Source: Pseudomonadota bacterium
GTDB taxonomy: Bacteria > Pseudomonadota > Alphaproteobacteria > Rhizobiales > Tepidamorphaceae
DNA length: 20,833 nucleotides
Assembly: GCA_023435545.1 (NCBI GenBank)
Contig: JAEYRQ010000105.1
Span: forward strand, 1 to 20,833
Direction: 5' to 3'
Of this stretch, positions 7,581-14,855 are shown piece after piece (within the stretch, counting starts at the first letter, position 1; the number at the start of each line of letters is the position of its first letter). The position numbers and the translations under genes were made by a program. Below the pieces are notes generated by a model that searched no databases, was not told the origin of the DNA, and was given only the letters and a program-made list of their open reading frames with translations.

Positions 7581-9383
7581 ATGACCATGGCGACATCGCC
7601 CCGCCGGACCCGGGAGGCCTACAATCACCGCCTGCGGCGGATGCGCGACCAGGGGCTGAAACCGCCGATACCCGAGCCGGGCGACGAAGCGGCGCCGGAG
7701 CGCGCCCGCAACGTCGCGGTGGCCTGCGGATGGGGGCGGCTGCTGTTCGGCCAGACCTTCGAGGATCCTGCCGAACTGGCCGAGACCATGCGCGCCGAGA
7801 CGCCGGAGCGGCGTGACATCGCCTTCTACGTGCGCGACCCGCACGTGGTGCTGGCGGCTGCGCCGCACGAACTGTTCCTCGATCCCTCCCACACCTACCG
7901 GCTGGATCTTTCGACCTATCGTGGCGCCCGGCGCAAGCCGCACGGCTTCTTCGTCAGGCGGCTGTCGTCGGCGGAGGACGCTGACGCGGTCAACCGCATC
8001 TACGTCTCGCGCGGCATGGTGCCGGTGGCGCCCGACTTCTTCTGGTCGCGCCGCGACAGCCGGTCGATCACCGTGTTCGTCGCCGAGGACGAGGTCACAG
8101 GTTCCGTGGTCGGCACGGTGATGGGCGTCGACCACAGCCGCGCCTTCGACGACCCCGAGCACGGCTCTTCGCTGTGGTGCCTCGCCGTCGATCCGCAGGC
8201 CCCACAGCCGGGCATCGGCGAGGCGCTGGTGCGCAGGCTCGCCGAGCACATGGCCGCGCGCAGCGCCGCCTGGATGGACCTCTCCGTGCTGCACGACAAT
8301 GCACAGGCGATCGCGCTCTACGAGAAGCTGGGCTTCTCGCGGGTGCCGTTCTTCGCCGTGAAGCGCAAGAACCAGATCAACGAGAAGCTGTTCGCGGGAC
8401 CTCCCCCGGAGGCCGAGCTCAATCCCTATGCGCGGCTGATCGTCGACGAGGCACGCCGGCGCGGGATCGACGTCGAGGTGACCGATGCCGCCGGCGGCTT
8501 CTTCCGCCTGTCCTACGGCGGCCGCTCGATCCACTGCCGCGAGTCGCTGAGCGAGCTCACCAGCGGCGTCGCCGTGCAGATCTGCGACGACAAGGCCGTC
8601 ACCCGGCGCGTTGTCGAGCGGGCCGGCGTGGCGGTGCCGGCGCAGTGCGAGACGGACGATCCGGAGGCGGTGCGCGCCTTCCTCGCCGAGCACGACAGCG
8701 TCGTCGTCAAGCCGGCGCGCGGCGAGCAGGGCCGCGGCATCGCCGTCGGCCTCACCGAGCCCCAGGAGGTCGAGCAGGCGATCGCCCGCGCCCGTGAGGT
8801 CTGCGACCGGGTATTGATCGAGCAGTACTTCGACGGCGAGGACCTGCGGCTGGTGGTGATCGACTACCGGGTGGTCGCCGCGGCCATCCGCAAGCCGGCC
8901 CGCATCGTCGGCGACGGCGTGAGCACGGTGCGGACGCTGATCGAGGCGCAGAGCCGCCGGCGCGCAGCGGCAACTGGCGGGGAATCCACCATCCCGCTCG
9001 ATGCCGAGACCGAGCGCTGCGTCGCGCTTGCCGGCTTCGGCCTCGACGACGTGCCGCCCGACGGTCTCGAGGTTCGTGTCAGGCGCACAGCCAACCTGCA
9101 CACCGGCGGCACCATCCACGACGTCACCGATCACGTGCATCCCGCGCTGATCGAGGCTGGGGTGCGGGCGGCGCGGGCGATCGATATCCCGGTGACCGGC
9201 ATAGACCTGATGGTGAAGAGCCCCTACGAGAGCGACTACGTGTTCGTCGAGGCGAACGAGCGGCCGGGGCTTGCCAACCACGAGCCGCAGCCGACCGCCG
9301 AGCGGTTCGTCGACCTCCTGTTTCCCCAATCGATTCCGACCGCGATGCGCTCGGCCTGGCATGGCGTGGCGCAGCCGGCATGA
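7581..9383 (+). CDS. ngg: N-acetylglutaminylglutamine synthetase: GNAT acetyltransferase / ATP-grasp ligase fusion
   Basis: Bifunctional enzyme that joins two glutamines and acetylates the amino end, giving the substrate of AsnO. It has 600 residues. Residues 1-120 are a leader region conserved in the family. The GNAT domain covers about 121-265 (VRRLSSAEDADAVNRIY; acetyl-CoA loop PQPGIGEALVRRL at 208-220; HDNAQAIALYEKLGF at 238-252). The ATP-grasp domain covers about 285-580: DDKAVTRRVVERAGVAVP (336-353), VVVKPARGEQGRGIAVG (374-390), LIEQYFDGEDLRLVVID (412-428) and the metal/phosphate-binding end VFVEANERPGLANHE (554-568), related to cyanophycin-synthetase-type ligases. CGGAGG lies five bases before ATG 7581. 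Its stop overlaps the next start by four bases (ATGA), indicating translational coupling. The product is inferred from family knowledge. Confidence 0.92.
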   Translation: MTMATSPRRTREAYNHRLRRMRDQGLKPPIPEPGDEAAPERARNVAVACGWGRLLFGQTFEDPAELAETMRAETPERRDIAFYVRDPHVVLAAAPHELFLDPSHTYRLDLSTYRGARRKPHGFFVRRLSSAEDADAVNRIYVSRGMVPVAPDFFWSRRDSRSITVFVAEDEVTGSVVGTVMGVDHSRAFDDPEHGSSLWCLAVDPQAPQPGIGEALVRRLAEHMAARSAAWMDLSVLHDNAQAIALYEKLGFSRVPFFAVKRKNQINEKLFAGPPPEAELNPYARLIVDEARRRGIDVEVTDAAGGFFRLSYGGRSIHCRESLSELTSGVAVQICDDKAVTRRVVERAGVAVPAQCETDDPEAVRAFLAEHDSVVVKPARGEQGRGIAVGLTEPQEVEQAIARAREVCDRVLIEQYFDGEDLRLVVIDYRVVAAAIRKPARIVGDGVSTVRTLIEAQSRRRAAATGGESTIPLDAETERCVALAGFGLDDVPPDGLEVRVRRTANLHTGGTIHDVTDHVHPALIEAGVRAARAIDIPVTGIDLMVKSPYESDYVFVEANERPGLANHEPQPTAERFVDLLFPQSIPTAMRSAWHGVAQPA

Positions 9384-10540
9384 CACGCCTCAGGATCGAC
9401 ACGGACTATCTCGGCGAGCGACTGCGCGAATTGCTCGGCTGCCCGAGCCCCACCGGCTACACCGATAATGTCGCGCGGATGTGCAGCAAGGAGCTCGGGC
9501 GGCTCGGCATCGATTTCGAGCTGACGCGGCGCGGGGCGATCCGCGCCTTCACCCAGGGTCGCAAGGAGCATCCCGCCAGGGCCATCATCTCGCACCTCGA
9601 CACGCTCGGCGCACAGGTCAAGCTGATCAAGGACAACGGCCGGCTCGAGGTCGTGCCGATCGGCCACTGGTCGGCGCGGTTTGCCGAGGGCGCGCGCTGC
9701 ACGATCTATTCCGAGAACGGCGCCTATCGCGGCTCGATCCTGCCGCTGAAGGCGTCCGGGCATACTTTCGGAGATGAGGTCGACACGCTGCCGGTCGGCT
9801 GGCCCTATGTGGAGCTCAGGGTCGACGCCTTCGCGCGCACCGCCGAGGAAATCGCCCGCCTGGGCATCGACGTCGGCGACATCGTCGCCATCGATCCGGA
9901 AACGGAGTTCCTGGACAACGGGTTCATCGTCTCCCGGCATCTCGACGACAAGGCCGGCGTCGCGATCATGCTGGCAACGCTTGAGGCGATCCGGCGCGAG
10001 AAGGCGAAGCTGCCGGTGGATGCCTACTGGCTGTTCACGATCGCCGAGGAGGTCGGTGTCGGCGCCTCCGGGGTGCTGCCACCGCACATCGCCGCGATGG
10101 TGGCGGTGGACAACGGCACCTCGGCCCCCGGCCAGAACTCCAACGAGTTCGGGGTGACGATCTCGATGGCGGATCAGACCGGGCCGTTCGACTGGCATCT
10201 GACCCGCAAGCTGGCGGAACTGTGCCGCGAGCACGAGATCCGCTACCAGAAGGACGTGTTCCGGCACTACCGCTCGGATTCCGCCTCGGCGATCGAGGCC
10301 GGCCACGACGTGCGCACCGCGCTCATAACCTTCGGGGTCGATGCAAGCCACGGCTATGAGCGCATTCACATGCATGCGCTGCGCTCACTTGCCGAGCTCA
10401 TCTCGGTCTACGTGCAGAGCCCGATCGACATCCCGCGCGATGCGGAAGAATTCGGCTCCCTCAGAGGATTCACCCGCCAGCCGACCGAGGAGGCCGACCA
10501 GTACCTCACCGAAGAAAGCGAGGTCCCCGACGAGGGGTGA
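9380..10540 (+). CDS. M42-family metallohydrolase of the NAGGN operon
   Basis: Predicted cytoplasmic dinuclear-zinc aminopeptidase-like enzyme of 386 residues. Metal and catalytic positions are visible in order: SHLDTLG (about 71-77, His and Asp), SRHLDDKAG (about 187-195, bridging Asp), IAEEVGVGASG (about 217-227, Glu pair), VAVDNGT (about 236-242, Asp) and VDASHGYERIHMHAL near 321-335 (His). The ATG at 9380 overlaps the ngg stop by four bases. This is the third member of the conserved trio with asnO and ngg. Its role is not settled: it may trim or recycle the dipeptide when osmotic stress ends, or act on by-products. Its acidic C-terminal tail (EEADQYLTEESEVPDEG) is distinctive. Family assignment is strong; substrate is unknown. 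Confidence 0.9.
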   Translation: MTRLRIDTDYLGERLRELLGCPSPTGYTDNVARMCSKELGRLGIDFELTRRGAIRAFTQGRKEHPARAIISHLDTLGAQVKLIKDNGRLEVVPIGHWSARFAEGARCTIYSENGAYRGSILPLKASGHTFGDEVDTLPVGWPYVELRVDAFARTAEEIARLGIDVGDIVAIDPETEFLDNGFIVSRHLDDKAGVAIMLATLEAIRREKAKLPVDAYWLFTIAEEVGVGASGVLPPHIAAMVAVDNGTSAPGQNSNEFGVTISMADQTGPFDWHLTRKLAELCREHEIRYQKDVFRHYRSDSASAIEAGHDVRTALITFGVDASHGYERIHMHALRSLAELISVYVQSPIDIPRDAEEFGSLRGFTRQPTEEADQYLTEESEVPDEG

Positions 10541-10562
10541 AGCCGGCAATCGGCGAACCACT

Positions 10563-11006
10563 CTATTTGAGGATCTTCGACTCCGAGGGATCGTCGAAGT
10601 TGAGCGTCTTCAGGTAGGCGATGACGTCGGCGCGCTGGCCGGCGTCGCGCAAGCCGGAATAGGCCATCCGGTTGCCGCGCATCGCCGCGCGCGGATCCGC
10701 CAGGAAGGCATCCAGATGCTCCACCGTCCATACCATCCCGTCGGCACCCGCAGACGCCATGGCGGGCGAATAGCGGAAGCCGGAGCGGCTTCCCACGCGG
10801 CGTCCGACGATGTTGTTGAGGACAGGTCCGACCGCGTTGCGCGCGGCCGCGCCGATCTGATGGCAGGCGGCGCAGGTGCGAAACAATTCGTCGCCACGAT
10901 CGGGACTTCCCTGGGCCATGCCGCGCCCCTCGGGAAGTCCTATCCAGAAAACGGCGGCCATGCACAGGCCCGCCGCCGACATCGCCACCCTCGCCCGCCA
11001 ATGCAT
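10563..11006 (-). CDS. Exported class I cytochrome c
   Basis: Small periplasmic electron carrier of 147 residues. The N-terminus is a signal sequence or anchor (basic MHWRAR, hydrophobic 8-23), with processing probably near AQG at 31-33. The haem c attachment motif is CAACH at 45-49 (His49 proximal ligand). The distal ligand is probably Met114 in GNRMAYSGL, as in cytochrome c2-type proteins. GPVLNNIVGRR and the C-terminal helix DVIAYLKTLNF are also family-typical. It lies 65 bases downstream of lysR on the same strand, so the two may share a transcript, and it converges on the M42 gene with 22 bases between them and no convincing terminator. It could serve any periplasmic dehydrogenase, but no partner is shown by the sequence. 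Confidence 0.9.
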   Translation of the reverse strand: MHWRARVAMSAAGLCMAAVFWIGLPEGRGMAQGSPDRGDELFRTCAACHQIGAAARNAVGPVLNNIVGRRVGSRSGFRYSPAMASAGADGMVWTVEHLDAFLADPRAAMRGNRMAYSGLRDAGQRADVIAYLKTLNFDDPSESKILK

Positions 11007-11071
11007 CGCTCGAACCCGCCCGCCTCAGCACATGCCCATACTACCCCGGCAGAAGACTACGGACCGTCGCG

Positions 11072-12010
11072 TCAGGCCGCAACCTCGCCATCCGGCCCCA
11101 GGCCGAGAGCCAGTCCCTTGTCCCAGTAGGGCTCGGGTCCGTAGAGCTCCGCCAGGAAATCGATGACGACACGAACCTTGGCCGGCAGGAACCGGCGGCT
11201 GGGATAGACCGCATAGACCGCAACGCGGCGCGATTCCCGGTATTGTGGCAATACGATCTCCAGCTGACCGCTCTTCAGCGCCGGACCGACGTCCCAGGTC
11301 GAGCGCAATGCGATGCCGAGCCCGGCGATCACGGTCTCGCGCACCACCTCGCTGGAATTGGTCTGCAGCTTGCCCCCGACGCGGATCGCGGTCGGCCCCT
11401 CGGGACCTTCAAGCTGCCAGAGGTCCTGATGCGTGGCGAACAGGCAATTGTGGTGGGCAAGGTCCCCCAGAGTGCGCGGCCGTCCCGCCCGCGCAAGATA
11501 GTCGGGCGAGGCGCAAATGACCCGGTGGTTGGGCGCGAGGCGCCGCGCGATCAGACTCGAATTCTCCAGCGCCGCGATACGGATCGCCAGATCGAACCCC
11601 TCTCCAACGATGTCGACGAAGGTGTCCGACAGCGTCAGGTTCACGGTGAGGTCCGGATACTGCTCGAGGAAACGTCCGAGATAGGGCGCGATGTGCATCC
11701 GTGCAAAGGACGTGGGCGCGGTGATCCGCAGCGTTCCACGCGGCGCCTCGTTGCGGCGCGCGACGAAGGCCTCGGCCTCCTCAATCGAAGCCAGGATCGC
11801 GATAACCCGCTCGTAATAGCCCTGCCCCTCCTCGGTCAGGGCGATCTGCCGCGTGGTCCGCTGCAGCAGACGCGATCCCAGCCGCTCCTCCAGGCGGCGG
11901 ATCCGCTTGGAGATAACGGCCGGCGACAGGCCCATCTCGCGCCCGGCCGCCGACATGCTTCCGGCGGTGACGATATGCGCAAAGATCTCCATGTCGGTCA
12001 GATCGGTCAT
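11072..12010 (-). CDS. LysR family transcriptional regulator, divergent from glcDEF
   Basis: One-component regulator of 312 residues from ATG 12010, with AGGTGGG just upstream. A longer frame to 12091 would run through the regulatory palindrome and is rejected. The winged helix-turn-helix is at residues 1-65: MEIFAHIVTAGSMSAAGREMGLSPAVISKRIRRLEERLGSRLL in family order, then TTRQIALTEEGQGYYERV. The effector domain (about 90-295) contains GTLRITAPTSFARMHIAPYL and FDLAIRIAALENSSLIARRLAP, the pattern of the CrgA/DsdC-like subgroup. It diverges from glcD across 195 bases, the usual geometry for LysR regulators controlling the neighbouring operon. Control of glycolate oxidation is therefore the working inference, although many glc operons use a GntR-type regulator instead. 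The effector is not shown. Confidence 0.92.
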   Translation of the reverse strand: MTDLTDMEIFAHIVTAGSMSAAGREMGLSPAVISKRIRRLEERLGSRLLQRTTRQIALTEEGQGYYERVIAILASIEEAEAFVARRNEAPRGTLRITAPTSFARMHIAPYLGRFLEQYPDLTVNLTLSDTFVDIVGEGFDLAIRIAALENSSLIARRLAPNHRVICASPDYLARAGRPRTLGDLAHHNCLFATHQDLWQLEGPEGPTAIRVGGKLQTNSSEVVRETVIAGLGIALRSTWDVGPALKSGQLEIVLPQYRESRRVAVYAVYPSRRFLPAKVRVVIDFLAELYGPEPYWDKGLALGLGPDGEVAA

Positions 12011-12027
12011 GAGCGCGTTCCCACCTC

Positions 12028-12046
12028 TGTTTCCATGACGGAAACA
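12028..12046. promoter_or_regulatory. Palindromic LysR-type operator (T-N11-A box)
   Basis: TGTTTCCATGACGGAAACA is a perfect inverted repeat with two 7-base arms and a 5-base centre. It contains a T-N11-A core (12031-12043), the standard LysR-type recognition pattern. It starts 18 bases upstream of the lysR ATG, where it could mediate autorepression and activation of the divergent glcD promoter. The palindrome is seen directly; binding by this LysR is inferred. Confidence 0.6.
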
Positions 12047-12134
12047 ATGCTTGTTGACTTTATGCCTTGAGAGTAAGTCAGGCGATGGCAAACTAGGTCA
12101 AGATCGCGCGGTCGACCGGCCGGTGCTGCGAAAC

Positions 12135-12157
12135 GTTTGTTCTCGTTGCGAACGAAC
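12135..12157. promoter_or_regulatory. Imperfect inverted repeat upstream of glcD
   Basis: GTTTGTTC (12135-12142) and GAACGAAC (12150-12157) form 8-base arms with one mismatch and a 7-base spacer, about 50 bases before the glcD start. This is a second possible operator or a leader stem-loop in the lysR-glcD gap. The rest of that gap (12047-12134) also holds a 10-bp palindrome, CGGTCGACCG, at 12109-12118. I could not place a confident -35/-10 pair for glcD. Confidence 0.35.
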
Positions 12158-12205
12158 CGGGACCGCCAGCGAGCCGCCGGGCCGCACCTGGCGCGGGAGG
12201 AAACG

Positions 12206-13654
12206 ATGTCGACCCTGGCTCAGCCGGTCCCCGACCCGGCCATCCTCGGCCGCCGCGACGAGATCGTCGCCGGCCTGGCAGACATCGTGGGCGAGCGATG
12301 GCTCATCTCTGATGGTGACGAGCTTCGAGCCTACGAGACCGACGCGCTGACCGCCTATCGGCAGGTGCCGCTCGCCGTGGTGCTGCCGGCGACGACCGAC
12401 GAGGTGAGCCGCGTGCTCGCCTTTCTCAACGAGCGCGGAGTCAAGGTGATCGGCCGCGGCGCCGGCACCTCGCTCGCCGGCGGGGCGCTGCCGCTCGCCG
12501 ATTCCGTCGTGCTGGGTGTCTCCCGCATGGCGAAGGTGCTGTCGCTCGATACCGTGAACCGCACGATCCGGGTCGAGGCCGGCATCACCAACCTCGCCGT
12601 GTCGCAGGCCGTCGACCACCTCGGCTTCTTCTATGCGCCCGACCCCTCCAGCCAGCTCGCCTGCACGATCGGCGGCAATGTCGGCATGAACTCCGGCGGT
12701 GCGCACTGTCTCAAATACGGCGTCACCACCAACAACCTGCTCGGCCTCACGGTGGTGCTGATGGACGGCACCGTGATCGAACTCGGCGGCGACCATCTCG
12801 ACAGCCCGGGCTACGATCTCCTCGGCGTGATGACCGGCTCGGAGGGGCAACTCGGCATCGTCACCGAAGCGACCTTGCGCATCCTGCCGAAAGCGGAAGG
12901 GGCGAGGCCGGTGCTGCTCGGCTTCAATTCGAGCGAGGATGCGGGCGCCTGCGTCGCCGCGACTCTGGGGCGCGGCATCCTGCCGGTCGCCATCGAGTTC
13001 ATGGACCGCCCGGCGATCCGGATCTGCGAGGACTTCGCCCATGCCGGCTATCCGCTCGACGTCGAGGCGATGCTGATCGTCGAGGTGGAGGGCTCGAAGG
13101 AGGAGATCGCCGATCAGCTCGAGCGGATCGTCGCCGTCGCCCGCGAGGCAGGCGCGGTGCATGTTCGCGAGGCGAAGACGGCTGCGGAAGCCGCGGCGAT
13201 CTGGAAAGGCCGCAAGTCGGCCTTCGGCGCCATGGGCCGCATCTCCGACTACATGTGCATGGACGGCACCATCCCCACCGGACGGCTGCCGGAAGTGCTG
13301 ACCCGCATCTCCGAGATCTGCGCGGGCTACGGGCTCGGCGTCGCCAACATCTTCCATGCCGGCGACGGCAACATGCACCCGCTGGTGCTCTACGACGTCA
13401 ACGACGCGGAGCAGCTCGAGAAGGCGGAGGCCTGCGGCGCCGACATCCTCAGACTCTGCGTCGAGGTCGGCGGCTGCCTGACGGGCGAGCACGGTGTCGG
13501 CATCGAGAAACGCGACCTGATGCGGGACCAGTTCGATCCGGTCGATCTCGACCAGCAGATGGTGCTGAAGAGCGTCTTCGATCCGGCCTGGCTGCTCAAT
13601 CCCGCCAAGGTGTTCCCACTCGACGGCCGTCCCGCGCCGCAGCGGGCCGCATGA
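12206..13654 (+). CDS. glcD: Glycolate oxidase subunit GlcD (FAD-linked)
   Basis: FAD-binding subunit of the membrane-associated glycolate dehydrogenase, oxidising glycolate to glyoxylate. It has 482 residues from ATG 12206, with GGGAGGA at 12195-12201. The PCMH-type FAD domain covers about 50-230 with VIGRGAGTSLAGG (81-93), CTIGGNVGMNSGG and MTGSEGQLGIVTEATL. The FAD-oxidase C-terminal domain covers about 240-475 with AGDGNMHPLVLYD and the flavin/substrate-contacting TGEHGVGIEKR. Length and motifs match GlcD; related D-lactate dehydrogenases are excluded by the adjacent glcE and glcF. It is the first gene of a tightly spaced operon; the next gene starts nine bases after its stop. Confidence 0.95.
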   Translation: MSTLAQPVPDPAILGRRDEIVAGLADIVGERWLISDGDELRAYETDALTAYRQVPLAVVLPATTDEVSRVLAFLNERGVKVIGRGAGTSLAGGALPLADSVVLGVSRMAKVLSLDTVNRTIRVEAGITNLAVSQAVDHLGFFYAPDPSSQLACTIGGNVGMNSGGAHCLKYGVTTNNLLGLTVVLMDGTVIELGGDHLDSPGYDLLGVMTGSEGQLGIVTEATLRILPKAEGARPVLLGFNSSEDAGACVAATLGRGILPVAIEFMDRPAIRICEDFAHAGYPLDVEAMLIVEVEGSKEEIADQLERIVAVAREAGAVHVREAKTAAEAAAIWKGRKSAFGAMGRISDYMCMDGTIPTGRLPEVLTRISEICAGYGLGVANIFHAGDGNMHPLVLYDVNDAEQLEKAEACGADILRLCVEVGGCLTGEHGVGIEKRDLMRDQFDPVDLDQQMVLKSVFDPAWLLNPAKVFPLDGRPAPQRAA

Positions 13655-13663
13655 GCTCCGTCG

Positions 13664-14848
13664 ATGCCTGAGATCCGGCCGGAGACGGAGGATGAGGTCG
13701 CCGAGGCGGTGCGCGCCGCGCGGTCGGACGGGCCACTGGAGATTGTCGGCGGCGGGACCAAGCGCAGTCTCGGCCGGCCGATGCAGACGGCGGCGACCCT
13801 GTCGCTCGACCGGCTGAGCGGCATCACCCTGCACGAGCCGGCGGAACTGGTGATCGGCGCCAGGGCCGGCACGCCGCTGGCCGAGGTGGAGGCGACCCTT
13901 GCCGCCCACGGCCAGCGCTTGCCCTTCGATCCGCCGCGGCTCGGTGGACTGTGGGGCGGCGATCTCGGCCGCGCCTCGATCGGCGCCGTGGTCGCGGCCA
14001 ACCTGTCCGGCCCCCGCCGCGTCCATGCCGGGGCGGCACGGGACTCGCTGATCGGCGTCCGGCTGGTGAACGGCCGCGGCGAGATCGTGAAGAATGGCGG
14101 GCGGGTGATGAAGAACGTCACCGGCTACGACCTCGTGAAGCTGATGTCGGGCGCGTTCGGCACGCTCGGCGTGCTGACGGAGGTGACCTTCAAGGTGCTG
14201 CCCCGCCCGGAGACCGAAGTGACACTGGTATTCGCCGGCCTGCCGGACACCGATGCTATCGCTTGCCTGGCGGCGGGGCTCGGCAGTCCGTGGGAGGTGA
14301 CCGGGGCGGCCCACCTCCCCGGCAGGGACGGCGGTCAGTCCGAAACGCTGCTCAGGATCGAGGGCTTCGAGGCGCAGATGGTCTATCGCGCCCGGACGCT
14401 GGCCGATCACCTGTCGGCCCACGGCACACCGGATGTCCTGCGCGGCGAGGCCAGCAAGACGCGCTGGGAGGCACTCGGCGAACTGGAGCCGTTGGGAGAC
14501 ATATCCGGGCTCGCGGTCTGGAAGATCTCGTCGAAGCCGTCGGCCGGCCCAGCGATTGTCGGTGCACTCAGCGCCGCCGGGGTCTCGCGCCTGTTCCTCG
14601 ACTGGGGCGGCGGATTGATCTGGGCGGCCTGCGAACCGGCCGGCGATGCGCTCGCCGGCGCGATCCGCACCGCGATCGCCTCGCATGGGGGCCACGCGAC
14701 GCTGGTGAAGGGACCTGACGATCTGCGCGCGTCTGCGGGGGTCTTCCATCCCCTCCCCACCCCGGTGATGGGGCTGACGCGAAAGATCAAGGACGCCTTC
14801 GACCCCGACCGGGTGCTGAATCCCGGCCGGATGTATGCGGGGATATGA
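13664..14848 (+). CDS. glcE: Glycolate oxidase subunit GlcE (FAD-binding)
   Basis: Second flavin-binding subunit of glycolate dehydrogenase, required with GlcD and GlcF. It has 394 residues. A shortened FAD_binding_4 domain occupies about 1-180: EIVGGGTKRSLGRP (26-39), LGGLWGGDLGRASIGAVVAANLSGPRR split over the pyrophosphate-binding region, and KNVTGYDLVKLMSGAFGTLGVLTEVTFKVLPRP, which is typical of GlcE. The weakly conserved C-terminal half ends in KIKDAFDPDRVLNPGRMY, the usual tail of this FAD-oxidase superfamily. It starts at ATG 13664 immediately after glcD and ends seven bases before the favoured glcF start, so all three are co-transcribed. Confidence 0.94.
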   Translation: MPEIRPETEDEVAEAVRAARSDGPLEIVGGGTKRSLGRPMQTAATLSLDRLSGITLHEPAELVIGARAGTPLAEVEATLAAHGQRLPFDPPRLGGLWGGDLGRASIGAVVAANLSGPRRVHAGAARDSLIGVRLVNGRGEIVKNGGRVMKNVTGYDLVKLMSGAFGTLGVLTEVTFKVLPRPETEVTLVFAGLPDTDAIACLAAGLGSPWEVTGAAHLPGRDGGQSETLLRIEGFEAQMVYRARTLADHLSAHGTPDVLRGEASKTRWEALGELEPLGDISGLAVWKISSKPSAGPAIVGALSAAGVSRLFLDWGGGLIWAACEPAGDALAGAIRTAIASHGGHATLVKGPDDLRASAGVFHPLPTPVMGLTRKIKDAFDPDRVLNPGRMYAGI

Positions 14849-14855
14849 CGGGACG

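Noticed and set aside
6864..9386. 840-codon open frame on the minus strand opposite asnO and ngg
   Set aside because: It shows the same shadow effect, with low-complexity His/Arg/Asp/Gly-rich translation and no domain, and it is covered by well-supported genes on the plus strand.
10541..10562. Bidirectional terminator between the M42 and cytochrome c genes
   Set aside because: Only a 4-bp GCCG/CGGC pairing is present and there is no T run on either strand.
12011..12091. Longer LysR start at 12091
   Set aside because: The added 27 residues precede the normal start of the LysR fold and would be encoded by the palindromic operator region; ATG 12010 has its own ribosome site.
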